64,000 nt of DNA from Durusdinium trenchii. Its lineage: Eukaryota; Sar; Dinophyceae; Suessiales; Symbiodiniaceae. Numbering within the stretch: position 1 is the stretch's first letter; every line of letters starts with the position of its first letter. Below the pieces are notes generated by a model. It saw only the letters and a list, made by a program, of their open reading frames with translations. It had not been told where the DNA came from and made no database searches. Of the stretch, positions 10,127-19,017 are shown in pieces. The position numbers and the translations under genes are program-made. The stretch lies in the NCBI GenBank assembly GCA_963970005.1, contig CAXAMN010026694.1:1586455-1650454 (forward strand), written 5' to 3'.

Positions 10127-11221
10127 TTGTCGGAAACGACTGAGGAAGAGGGAGATGACCTGATCGATGTCGATGATGACGACGACATGGACGTCGACGC
10201 CGATATTCCGGCAGACGACGACGATGTTCAGGTCATAAGTACATTAGATGAAGCCATGGTGGACGACCTCGCAGAAGCGTGCCGGAAGGGCACCTGGGTC
10301 AAGAAAGGCACTGTGAAGAAGGAAGAGTCCGATATGCCGGACGATCCTTCAGCAGAAGCCTCATCATCTGCAGCAGTCAAGAAAGAAGAAAAGCAGAGCA
10401 CACGGGTCTGGTCCTCCCGAGCAAGGTCACGAACCCCAACTCCTACTGTCCTTAAGAAGGCTGACCATGCGCCGGCAGCAGCTCGCACTCCATCCGAGGG
10501 TCGCAGGGTTTCGTTTTCCGATATTCCGGAAACGAAGTACATCGCAGCATCATCCAAGAAGCGTGCGACCTCGCGAGCGCGAGAGGTCATCAGCGATGCA
10601 AGGAAAGCTCAGAAAGCACCAACTAAGTTCCATCATCGCCCAGATGAGATGACCTGCTTAACCTGTGCAAATGCTGAAGTACTCTTCTTTTGCCGAGCAT
10701 GCCGGCACGGCACATGCCTTGACTGCTACCACGATGTCAGTAACCATTGTTCATGCAACAGCATTTATCTCTGTTCGACCGTCCCAGACGCCGATATTCC
10801 GGCACCGCTGGGTGAGCACGAGCGCGAAGAGATCACAGCAGAAGTCGACTTCACGATTCCCTTCGCAGCCGAATCCGAGGGTTGGCACTCGGACGACCGA
10901 TATGCCGGTCGATTGCACCGTTTGCAAGAAATCAAAGATCTTGTTCTCGGTGACGGCTCAACAGGTTGTGCAGCGATGGATCGAATTGTCCTCGAAGGAG
11001 TCAGCAAATACCATTACACGAACCATCCAACCTACAGGAGCCGTTCCATTCCCTCGATTGCTCAACACTGGGACGAACAGTCCGATGTGGCAGTATCCAA
11101 TCATTCGGCCAAGCTGCTTTTACGACTCCAATCGCCGATATACCGGCGCGGAGATGCGACAGATTGTCGAGCTAAGCCGTTCGTACATGCAGGGATATCG
11201 CGCGAACCAGGGAGACTTTGA
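10127..11221 (+). CDS. Acidic linker and Cys/His-rich segment of the second coding block
   Basis: It is in frame with the preceding piece, separated only by one stop codon. The N-terminus is very acidic (runs of Asp/Glu) with peptides DADIPAD, ESDMPDD, FSDIPET and DADIPAP encoded by hairpin-motif copies (10199, 10327, 10515, 10790). Residues ~180-215 form a Cys-rich cluster (CLTCANAEVLFFCRAC, then CLDC and HCSC) that could bind zinc, like B-box or treble-clef segments; the exact family is not clear. From about 11120 this frame becomes unconvincing (ends LQSPIYRRGD...) and the sense continues in the next frame. Seen: acidic and Cys-rich composition. Inferred: part of one large protein with its neighbours. 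Confidence 0.5.
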   Translation: MSETTEEEGDDLIDVDDDDDMDVDADIPADDDDVQVISTLDEAMVDDLAEACRKGTWVKKGTVKKEESDMPDDPSAEASSSAAVKKEEKQSTRVWSSRARSRTPTPTVLKKADHAPAAARTPSEGRRVSFSDIPETKYIAASSKKRATSRAREVISDARKAQKAPTKFHHRPDEMTCLTCANAEVLFFCRACRHGTCLDCYHDVSNHCSCNSIYLCSTVPDADIPAPLGEHEREEITAEVDFTIPFAAESEGWHSDDRYAGRLHRLQEIKDLVLGDGSTGCAAMDRIVLEGVSKYHYTNHPTYRSRSIPSIAQHWDEQSDVAVSNHSAKLLLRLQSPIYRRGDATDCRAKPFVHAGISREPGRL

Positions 11222-12518
11222 TCTCGATGAAGCACGACTACTCCGATCGACTGAACACGTCAGTGTCCTGCTCCTCAACTTCGGCGATATCAATCGTACA
11301 CCTCGTTTCAACGGCAGGCAGCCACTATCCAGGGATCTCGCCGAGACCGATCAATACGCTGTGCTTCCGCGTTACCTTGTAAGGAACACAGCTCATATCA
11401 CAATCCTTCTTGAAGCCAACGGCATCGAGCGTCATCGAGAGCTCTTTAACCAATATAAATGCTTGAGCGTGTTGGCCATGGCGGATGGCGAATCTCCTGC
11501 TATCGCAGCAGTCTGTTCCAGTGATCCACTTGGTACCTCGAGGCTGGAACTCATCCGCCGGATTGAGCTTGAAGGCGAACGCTTGGCCTGGGTAGCCCAT
11601 GCCGCGACATTCCGCGTGCTCTGGGGAAAGGTCGAAGAATCCACAGATGGAGGCATCACCGGCGACCGTGGAGTCAGAAAGAACCTCCGTGTTGCCCTTG
11701 AAGAAGGCGCTGATCCAGCAGATAACATGGAGGCAACCGTCTGCCCTGACACCTTAGCTGTAGCACAAGCATCCACCACATACATTGAAGCTTCGCCAGT
11801 GGATGCAGAGGCATTGTTCCACGAGTGTCCGACATTCCGGACCGGGAGCCTGAACGACTGCAAGCGCATGCACATGCCTGAAATTCGAGTTTGCGCTTTC
11901 CACATCAATGCCCATGCCTTTCAGTCAGGTATTACGGCCGGTAAGAACGCCATTATGAAGATTTTGATCACGGCCGTGGCAGACCAGGTGGACATCATCG
12001 CGTGCGATGCTAATCAGTTCACGAACCGCAACTTCCGGGGCGATCGACATGCCGATCCAGGAACCGGAGCTGTCCTAACCATCCTTGACCAGATTCTTGT
12101 TTCTGCGAACAAGAAGCGCGAGCCGAGTAAGCGCATCACCTATAACTGGGAGGTCTCAACCCTCGCCAGTGAGCAGCTCGCTGCTTTGGAAGGTCTGGAC
12201 GCCGATTGCGACTGCTTGTTGCAGATCGCCTTAAATTACGGCAAGGACATGCATACGTTGCGGTCAAGGACATCCGATATTCCGGATGATCGTGGACGTG
12301 TCGGATATGAAGGGCCTCCACGCCAGAAAGAGACTACCGTTAAGGTCAACGAACTCCTTAAGCACTTGAATCACCTTGATCTGTGTCTGAAGAGCAGCGA
12401 TTTGGGTTACCATCACCCTTTTCAGTGCAATTTTTCACTTGCCAGCCGACACAAGATCAGAGTTCCTGACCAGCAATCCGCCGAGAAACGTGGCGAGAAA
12501 AAATGCCGAGCGGCTTGA
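11121..12518 (+). CDS. Possible endonuclease/exonuclease/phosphatase-like domain of the second coding block
   Basis: The frame is open from 10665, but the part before ~11121 is a shadow of the previous ORF. The sensible portion includes VSVLLLNFGDINR, a long helical middle, then FHINAHAF and DIIACDANQFTNRNF. The second is reminiscent of the metal-binding GDFN/GDxN strand of EEP-fold nucleases, in a layout I associate with dinoflagellate retroelement proteins. This is a weak match from memory of the fold and could be wrong. A TSDIPDDR peptide again comes from a hairpin copy (12271-12288). The end (after ~12440) drifts out of frame; coding probably continues in the ORF starting 12439. Confidence 0.4.
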   Translation, partial: YDSNRRYTGAEMRQIVELSRSYMQGYRANQGDFDLDEARLLRSTEHVSVLLLNFGDINRTPRFNGRQPLSRDLAETDQYAVLPRYLVRNTAHITILLEANGIERHRELFNQYKCLSVLAMADGESPAIAAVCSSDPLGTSRLELIRRIELEGERLAWVAHAATFRVLWGKVEESTDGGITGDRGVRKNLRVALEEGADPADNMEATVCPDTLAVAQASTTYIEASPVDAEALFHECPTFRTGSLNDCKRMHMPEIRVCAFHINAHAFQSGITAGKNAIMKILITAVADQVDIIACDANQFTNRNFRGDRHADPGTGAVLTILDQILVSANKKREPSKRITYNWEVSTLASEQLAALEGLDADCDCLLQIALNYGKDMHTLRSRTSDIPDDRGRVGYEGPPRQKETTVKVNELLKHLNHLDLCLKSSDLGYHHPFQCNFSLASRHKIRVPDQQSAEKRGEKKCRAA

Positions 12519-12669
12519 ACGTTTGAAGGAACAGTCTCGGCAGAAGAAACAAGCTCGCCAAGCTGGCTGGCACCAGCCCTGGTCCTTGGGAGCGTCAAGC
12601 TCATGGTGGTATACCGGTTCATCTTCGTCATCTTGGAACCCCGGTTACCGAGGCTACAGGGACTGGTAG
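12439..12669 (+). CDS. C-terminal tail of the second coding block
   Basis: This 76-codon open stretch has a basic, charged helical start (RNVARKNAERLERLKEQSRQKKQ, here only described) and a Trp/Ser/Tyr-rich end closing in YRGYRDW and a TAG. It overlaps the end of the previous frame, so an indel near 12440 most likely separates them. No family recognised. It is the last coding sequence before the 3' flank with the final two hairpin copies. Confidence 0.4.
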   Translation: MPADTRSEFLTSNPPRNVARKNAERLERLKEQSRQKKQARQAGWHQPWSLGASSSWWYTGSSSSSWNPGYRGYRDW

Positions 12670-12991
12670 GTAGTCTCTGCTCAAGGAAGCCGATATGCCG
12701 GCTAGAGCACAGCTAAATGCCACAAAGCTAAATGCAGTTTAAATGACCCAGATATATCTAAACTAAAGGCCTTATAGATTTGACTTTAACTTGATGAATT
12801 GACTTGAAAAAGAATATTTCCGATATTCCGGAACGTTCGATGCAACAAATATGCCCTTCGTAGATTTGTAGAGATTATCTGACGCGATCTAGATGAGCCA
12901 GAATGGCATCTACGGTCGAGTTCTGCGAAGACAGAACTTTCTGAATTCATTTACATTCTTTTGCACTTTAGCGATCGTAAGCTTCGACACG

Positions 12992-13008
12992 AAGAAAATT
13001 TGTGTCTG
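12992..13008 (+). repeat. 17-mer direct repeat, copy 2
   Basis: Exact second copy of the 17-mer at 8176-8192, about 320 bp after the last stop codon of the second coding block. Confidence 0.7.
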
Positions 13009-13111
13009 TTTTGTGTTTAGTAGGGTCCTAGGTTCCCCTAGGCGTGTCTACGCTATACGTGTGTAGCACCTGTTCTTGTACATATCCTAGTTTGTAGCTC
13101 TTCAGTCCGCT

Positions 13112-13136
13112 TCCGACTTAATTCATTTGGCTCAAG
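13112..13136 (+). other. Possible relic of the dinoflagellate spliced leader
   Basis: The sequence ends CATTTGGCTCAAG, matching the 3' end of the 22-nt DinoSL (CATTTTGGCTCAAG) with one T missing, and begins TCCG like the leader's 5' end. Just downstream, CGTAGCCCA (13141-13149) resembles the start of another leader. DinoSL relics arise when trans-spliced mRNA is copied back into the genome. The match is imperfect, so chance is possible. Confidence 0.4.
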
Positions 13137-13310
13137 ACTTCGTAGCCCAATACTGCATTCACTGCCATAGAAAAGGTGTGCTTCGACGCCGCTCGCACAC
13201 CTTACGCACTCGTGTGACTGCTTGGTGTTTCGATCAGGTCCAGTTAGTCAACTGCCACTTCTGGGGGAACTTACCCCTCACCCCCCTCCCCCCCTCCCAC
13301 CCCCCACCCA

Positions 13311-13526
13311 CTGTAGGTAGTGGTGGTGGTAGTAGTAGTAGCAGTAGTAGCAGCAGTAGTAGTAGGTAGTAGGTAGTAGGTAGTACGTAGTAGGTAGTAG
13401 GTAGTGGTAGTGGTGGTGGTAGTAGTAGTAGCAGTAGTAGCAGCAGTAGTAGGTAGTAGGTAGTAGGTAGTAGGTAGTAGGTAGTAGTAGGTAGTAGGTA
13501 GTAGGTAGTCGGTAGTAGGTAGTAGG
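13311..13526 (+). repeat. GTA/GGTAGTA minisatellite
   Basis: About 215 bp of nearly pure (GTA)n, (GGTAGTA)n and (GGT)n repeats, with two similar halves (around 13316-13400 and 13404-13526). It follows a C-rich run at 13274-13310. The Leu/Tyr-rich ORFs on the opposite strand are artefacts of the repeat. Confidence 0.95.
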
Positions 13527-13553
13527 TCGCTGGATCAGAATAGACAACCATTG

Positions 13554-13713
13554 GACTGAGACATGTCGATCGCTGGATCAGAATAGACAACCTCTGATTC
13601 GGATTCGTTCCATTTCATTGTAAAACGACTTCACTTGAAATCAACGGCAACAAACTCTCCCAGCAAAATGTGCAACTCCAATGCACCCACAAGTCTGATT
13701 GAGCAGGGTATTG
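13554..13713 (+). repeat. Dispersed ~160-bp repeat, copy 1
   Basis: It begins GACTGAGACATG, contains TCGCTGGATCAGAATAGACA and ends TTGAGCAGGGTATTGT. It matches 13999-14161 over its whole length with scattered differences and small indels. A partial extra copy of its core (TCGCTGGATCAGAATAGACA) precedes it at 13527-13546. Confidence 0.85.
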
Positions 13714-13998
13714 TTGTTCGATGTCATTCTGGGTCTTTCACTTCAAACGGTTTGGAGAAAAAACGACAAATCATGCCAGATCTAGAAAATCTTCGGTCGC
13801 TTTGAAGCCTTCTGTGTGTGAAAAAGAATATCTGGTGCGTGTCGCAATCCCTCGAGACGGTCGAAAAAAAGATCTGAAAAGGAAACATGCACACGGCCAA
13901 GTAGTTTGGAAGAAGAATCGTTTTCAAGGTCATGTTTTGTGGATAGTCTTGGTTCGCATTGCTTGTGTTGGTTTCACTTGGCTCCTCTTAGGTGATTC

Positions 13999-14161
13999 GA
14001 CTGAGACATGCCGGTTCGGATCGCTGGATCAGAATAGACAACCTCTGATTCGGATTCGTTCCATTTCATGGTCAAACAACCTTGAAATAAACATCAACAA
14101 ACTCACCCAGCCAAATGTGCACCTCCAATGCACCAACAAGTATGATTGAGCAGGGTATTGT
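13999..14161 (+). repeat. Dispersed ~160-bp repeat, copy 2
   Basis: Second copy of the repeat at 13554-13713, in direct orientation, 285 bp downstream. The intervening sequence is unrelated and shows no credible gene. Confidence 0.85.
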
Positions 14162-14404
14162 ATCAATGCGGGCTCGAGCTGGTGGCCGGCGGCATGCCGA
14201 AGGCTGTAAATAAAACAGGACTGCACATTCGTCCGCCCATATGTTTAACAAGCACGACAACCGAATGCTGTCAGTACTAACTACCACTCGCTGTGGAACT
14301 GGTCTAAGGTTGTAGCAGTATAGTCGGTTGCACTTCCTCACGATTCTTCAACCAAGGACCCAATCAAAACCTGCAAAACACATCAAAACACTACATGTCG
14401 GACA

Positions 14405-15022
14405 TCACCCCAGCAAGCGCGGCTGCCCACATCCTGGTGCCTCCTTAGGAGAGATCTGCTCCAATTCTTCTCCGTCTTTGAACTTGAAGAAGTTTCCAGA
14501 TGTGCTCCGATGGATTTCGACAATTGGAACGTCCATAGAGTAGAGGCCCAATTCAACGCGGCCATCCCGCGATTGGTACCTGCGTGAACCATGCTTCAGG
14601 CCACGCACGAAATAGCCCTCCATGGTGGCACCATCTGGGAACTTGACCTTTGCTGGGCCCGTGACACTGCCCACCGCGTCAACCGTGAATTGCACTGTTT
14701 CCCAAATTTCGCTGCACATCATAACCCCTTTCGCAATTCCATGGTCCCACTGCTCTTTGGCCATGTCAATGGCTCTGATCAAGGAAGTCTCAACCACAGT
14801 GCCCTCAAGAGGAAACTCTTCGGCAAAGGCATAGATGCCGATTCGAGGTACCTGAAGCCATCCTGCCTGCTTTTCCTCTGCAAGTTGCATATCGGTTCTT
14901 TCCCGCTTTGCCCCCTGCTGAATCTGCAGGACAAATCCTTTCGTCTGTTTCACAACCTCCAAATGTCGATTGAAAGTCCGGAGCCATTGGGCATCAGCTT
15001 CATGTTTATTTGCTGCCTGCAA
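14405..15022 (-). CDS. Degenerate MORN-like ORF
   Basis: A 205-codon frame. The N-terminal half is helical and charged. The C-terminal half contains PAKVKFPDGATMEGYFVRGL and RVELGLYSMDVPIVEI, resembling MORN repeats (YxGxxxxGxxxGxG), which in alveolates link membranes to the cytoskeleton. The match is partial and the canonical Tyr/Gly pattern is incomplete. The 5' end is open, so it may be an exon of a larger gene or a decayed copy. No neighbour helps. Confidence 0.35.
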   Translation of the reverse strand: MQAANKHEADAQWLRTFNRHLEVVKQTKGFVLQIQQGAKRERTDMQLAEEKQAGWLQVPRIGIYAFAEEFPLEGTVVETSLIRAIDMAKEQWDHGIAKGVMMCSEIWETVQFTVDAVGSVTGPAKVKFPDGATMEGYFVRGLKHGSRRYQSRDGRVELGLYSMDVPIVEIHRSTSGNFFKFKDGEELEQISPKEAPGCGQPRLLG

Positions 15023-17120
15023 GCGTCAGGCCCATGCGTGTATCTTGTTCATTCTTGTTTATTACAGAAATCTCAACAGCTGTGCCCAAGTCCTCGTTGT
15101 CGGTGTTGGGGTTATACACCGAACAACCATGCTTTTCCAGAATGTCCTCAAGCAACAAGACCTATGATCTATATTTTATACTTTTGATCAGCTGCCAAAC
15201 AAGATCAAGCAAGGTGAAATGCTACGGTGCTACCGGAAGTCTTGCGCAGTCCTTCATGTTTTTCGAAATCTGGAGCCAAGGTGGTTCGTACTTTGTAGAA
15301 AGGACCACATGAGGCAAAGGTTGGAAGGCGGCCTTGGCACCAAACAAGCTCCGAAGGACCACAATAGCAAACAATCGCTCAGCTGCAGGCATCAGTCACT
15401 ATTTAGGTTTCCTGACAGTTGCCATCATCATGTCTGTATCAAACCAACCAACAGTGCCCAAACCTTGGTGTTCCACCATTGCATGAAGAAGCTGCCACAC
15501 TCTCAGGAAACATCAGGAAACTGCAGAGACACAGCGGTCCTCGGTCTCGTCCACATGCGCCGTGCAACACCAGAGCGGCCGCTGCATGGTGTACACAGCT
15601 GCTTGGTGGAAGTCAGCTGCTTGGACCAAAAAAGGATTTTGAGTGAAGACGTGTTTGTCTTGTCTTTCGCGTGAAAATCCTATTTTGTGCAAGCTGCGTG
15701 GTTGGTATCTGCATGAAACTTCAACACGCTCAAGCAAGAATAAACTTTCCAGCAATCTAGGCTCTTAGGGGCAGCTACAAGCATACTCCTCGTGTGAGAA
15801 GCCATGTGTGCACCAAGCGGAACGTTGACATGCTCTAAGAAATTGATCAAGCGCCTTAACAACTGCATGAAAACAAAGGCATCTGAATCAATATCAACAA
15901 TAGCATGGCACCAACTGTTCGCTGGTCTTCAACTTGACATTGCGCAGTCCTTAGATTGACCAAATGGAATATGGAGTACGCCTTTGCTCGAGGAGTGAAG
16001 CACAATGTCTTGTCCGCGGTCAAGAAAGAACCCGTTCATTTATGGTGGAACTTCCCACACGCAAATCATGAAAAGTTGGCTGCGTTTCAAGGTTGTCTTT
16101 GCTTCAATGGACTAAAAGACTAATCATATGCAACAAATCTCTGCACTAAATTTTCGGAGGGATTGTGGCCGTGCAAGTCCAAACCTATGATCGTCCTACA
16201 ATGACTACTTTTTTACTTTAGCAAACAATAGTAAACATGGTAATTAAACAATTTGTGAAAGAAAAGATGCACAGCCACCTTGCTTTGTGTTTGTCCTGTA
16301 CACCAGCCTTCTTGCTCCGCATACTTTCTCACAACTCCAAAATAGAGAAATCATTTCCAGAGATTACCGTTAGCAGATACTCCAGAGTAGGCCAGCTACC
16401 CGCTATCCTAAGCTGAACGTTTGGAGTGCGTCCTTTGTACTCGGTACCCATCAGCCCCATCAGCTTGGTCTTTGAATTTCTGCTCCGATGCCCAGACTTC
16501 TTGGAGACATCCTCTCGCAAATCCAACAATTCGAGGAACAAGCCCACGCTCTTCGTGGCTTTTCGGGAAGCATGAGTTTCTGAGTGTTAGACAAGGAAAG
16601 TACTTCAGTTGCATACAACTACTCCGAAACATGAGGAGAATAAATGACCAGCTCACAGACCTGCTGACTCAAACTGACTGCTTCACCAAACCTCTCCTTT
16701 CAGCTGATTCCTCAGATTCCCCAAAACAGTGTGGTCACACTTGGGGTTCTTACGGTAGCCCAATAAGTTTGGGTTTGATCGAGGGTGTTCGGCCATTTTG
16801 ATGACCCTTACATCAATTAGTTTGCGCTCTCGTTGTGGTGCGTACACCTTTTCGGACTTGGTGCTCATTTTTCGGATTCGGGTGCGAGGGGATCCTCGTG
16901 TTTGGAAGTATTGACTTTTCGTGGGAGGTGCAGCACTGTGGACTGTGGTGATGGTCTGGAGCGTGTTCTGATGATTTTTTGGTGGAAACGTTGCAGAATT
17001 TGGGGCATGTATTTCGCTTTGGCATCTCAAATTGGTCTGTGGAATGTTTTTGTTGCAACACGCTCTGGCGGCCCTGCGCGACGTGAGTTGACACGTGCAG
17101 AATTCGCTGCACACACAGCA
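15023..17120. other. No recognisable gene
   Basis: About 2.1 kb with short ORFs on both strands, none with recognisable motifs. I see no tRNA, microsatellite or element terminus here. Confidence 0.6.
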
Positions 17121-17290
17121 ATTTGTAATCCTCGAAATGCACATTTGGGATCATTTCGTGGCAGGCACAGCCACAGCACTTTGTAAACCTCGAAGTGCAG
17201 AAAATTGTCCGACAGGAGTGGTACTTTGTGAACCTCAAAGTGCAAATGCCGTGGTGGGCACGCGCCTGTGAACCTGGAGGTGCAGCTTGC
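17121..17290 (+). repeat. Degenerate short repeats with core TTTGTRAACCTCGAAGTGCA
   Basis: Four imperfect copies of a ~20-nt core start near 17122, 17180, 17225 and 17266, with spacing shrinking from 57 to 41 bp. Each has the form TTTGTAANCCTCGAARTGCA. No coding sense in any frame. Confidence 0.6.
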
Positions 17291-17396
17291 GGACCACGAA
17301 CTGCAGATTTTGGGATATATTTTCATATGCTCTCACATGTACTGTGCACGCTCGCTCACATGTGTTTCATGTGTATGTGAATACATAACAGTACAT

Positions 17397-17417
17397 ACAT
17401 ATATATATATATATATG
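17397..17417 (+). repeat. AT microsatellite
   Basis: An uninterrupted (AT)n run of about 20 bp. Confidence 0.95.
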
Positions 17418-17559
17418 TCTTCTGCTCTGCACTCGCAATCATCCATTTTTCGTGGCCAGACTAGCTGTGCTAAGTTGCTTGCCAAAGGAACCTTGCTCAT
17501 TTCGAGCAGGGTAAGGCCTTTAAGGCTCACCCCCCAAATCCCTGATCCCTCAGGGCTTT

Positions 17560-18179
17560 GGCCACACATGTGCCTACGACAGCACACATGGCCCACGGAT
17601 ACGGTTGTGCCTTGAGGGTCATGAAGAGTCTGTTGGCATCCGCTCCTGTCAGCTGAATGTGTGGCCGTCCAGTGCGGCTACAACGTCCTTGTTGTGTATT
17701 GCACTGTTTGTTTAATGCAGACAGATTAATGCCATGAGACAGCAAAAAAGCTGGTTTCTTCCAAAGTTCGTTGAACTGACAGAACTCCAAACTGAACACC
17801 AGAAAGAATGCATTGCCGAATCAATTTCTGCATAGGTGGCATATCCCAAGCCATGCTAGATAAAGGCTTCTCCAAAACGACCGGAATAAATTGATGGATA
17901 CACAATGTAAAAAGCCGAACGCTCCAAAGCCAAAGCAAATTACCATTGCGAACTTTGCCTTTGCGCCAGAGAAGAAAGTCCCCATAAATACTGACTTGTA
18001 CGTAGTGGTCCGGGTCCCAAGCCATCCCATTTTCTAGCACGTGAATACGAAGTACACGGCATTCCACACCAGACGAAAAGCACCCTGCCGCTGCGAATCC
18101 AATTGAAAAGCTTGTGTTCAATGTCCGTAATCAACACATCATGATGCTGAAACATGCATATATCAATATGATAACACAC
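17560..18179 (-). pseudogene. Methyltransferase-like module of DIRS-like element 1
   Basis: Three frames are needed. The first (18179-17940) has VLFVWCGMPCTSYSRARKW with PCxSxS like motif IV of C5-type methyltransferases, and DGLGPGPLR. The second (~17985-17850) has GNLLWLWSV and PVVLEKPLSSMAW, corresponding to motif VI with Lys in place of the Asn of ENP. The third (from 17799) has EFCQFNELWKKPAFLLSH and CSRTGRPHIQLTG, the usual end of this module in dinoflagellate retroelements. It lies after the recombinase. The frameshifts and the N-to-K change argue against activity. Confidence 0.65.
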
Positions 18180-18329
18180 AATGCCCTGCTTAACTCACTC
18201 TAGCTGTGCCTGCAGAAACCTCAAGGGCGAAGTGAGACGGCAAATCTCTCAATGAAAACACATCTTGTTCCCAAGGAGGCTTCAAAGTCATCTGGCAGCC
18301 ACTGGCCCGTTCATCACTTTTTGCATGTT

Positions 18330-19017
18330 GCGAAGAGACCAGCGACAATACTCCAGACTTCCTCGCGATAACTGGGCCAGCAATGACTGGATCTTTCCAG
18401 TCTTGGTGTATCGTCGAACACTCTGATCGGTGCCCCACCGTCCTTGAGCCTTCACGGCCGCATATTCTCTGGTCTTGCTGGCCAGGTCGCCTGCAGCTCA
18501 ACTGATGCGGGTGGAGTCCCGGAACGCCCATCAAAGAATTCCTTCATGGTGAAGGGGAAGATCTTGGCCTCTTTGCTCTTGCCCACCATCTGCTTCGCCA
18601 GCACTTTGCCTAGCCAAATCGCTCCGGAGTATTCAGAGCCATCGTGTTGTCGAAAACACTGACCTTGTCTGGCCGCTTTTCGTCGAAGTCCCGGACAATG
18701 ATTGCATGCCACTGGAACTGCGCTCCAGCCCCTGCCACTGGTCTGACCAGGTGCTTCTCCCCTAAACGCTTTGGATCACTTTGATGGCCATGTCCATGTC
18801 CTTGCGTCCGTGGCTCCACAGCTGCGTAGCCAGCCCATACGCCAACATCTTTGGCATTGGGACCCGGCTCTGAGGCGGGCCACTCCTTCCTCCACCCCCG
18901 TAGTGCACGGCGGGCCCTTGTCAAAGATCCTCGCGCCCTCACATGGTGGAACTCCACGCTTGCCATAGTTTTTTCTCCGTCTGCCACATGTTTGCCTTCT
19001 AGGTAAAGATGATCCAT
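18330..19017 (-). pseudogene. Tyrosine recombinase of DIRS-like element 1
   Basis: The N-terminal domain starts near 19017 with DHLYLEGKHVADGEKT and LTRARRALRGWRK, a form I know from dinoflagellate DIRS-type integrases. The catalytic C-terminus is near 18450-18335 in another frame: GRWGTDQSVRRYTKTGKIQS, where the Trp is the H/W position and the Tyr of RRYTK is the nucleophile. The HxLR box appears as PHQLS, with its Arg lost, just upstream of an in-frame stop. Frame changes and this loss mark it as dead. Confidence 0.7.

Larger units (their letters stand above)
31..12843 (+). repeat. Dispersed self-complementary 14-18 nt hairpin motif family
   Basis: About 29 copies share the plan N2-CCG, 6-nt loop, CGG-N'2, where the flanks are complementary: for example GTCCGATATTCCGGAC, GGCCGACATTCCGGCC, CGCCGACATTCCGGCG, TTCCGATATTCCGGAA, AGCCGATATGCCGGCT, CTCCGGTATTACGGAG. 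Start positions are 31, 217 (wobble), 1680, 1774, 2459, 3878 (wobble), 4712 (wobble), 5913, 6218, 8374, 8511, 8727, 8779, 9013, 9477, 9749, 10199, 10327, 10515, 10691 (7-nt loop), 10790, 10894, 11133, 11603 (CGCG stem), 11827, 12042 (GATCG/CGATC stem), 12271, 12688 and 12828. The loop is RYATNM-like. Copies lie both inside ORFs (giving SDIPD, ADIPA or RHSG peptides) and in non-coding flanks. I saw none in the remaining 51 kb by eye. Confidence 0.9.
12670..13310 (+). other. 3' flank of the second coding block
   Basis: Non-coding. It holds hairpin copies at 12688-12703 and 12828-12843, the second copy of a 17-mer (12992-13008) and a spliced-leader-like sequence at 13112-13136. A 3' LTR may be here, but the window lacks the 5' counterpart needed to show it. 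Confidence 0.5.

Noticed and set aside
31-12843. CRISPR array or bacterial REP elements as explanation for the hairpin motif
   Set aside because: Spacing is irregular, there are no uniform spacers, the copies lie in eukaryotic retroelement ORFs, and no cas-like gene is present.
13234-13590. Leu/Tyr-rich minus-strand ORFs
   Set aside because: Translation of a GTA minisatellite.
14405-15022. Firm call of a MORN-repeat kinase or junctophilin
   Set aside because: Only a degenerate MORN-like stretch is visible; no kinase or membrane domain.
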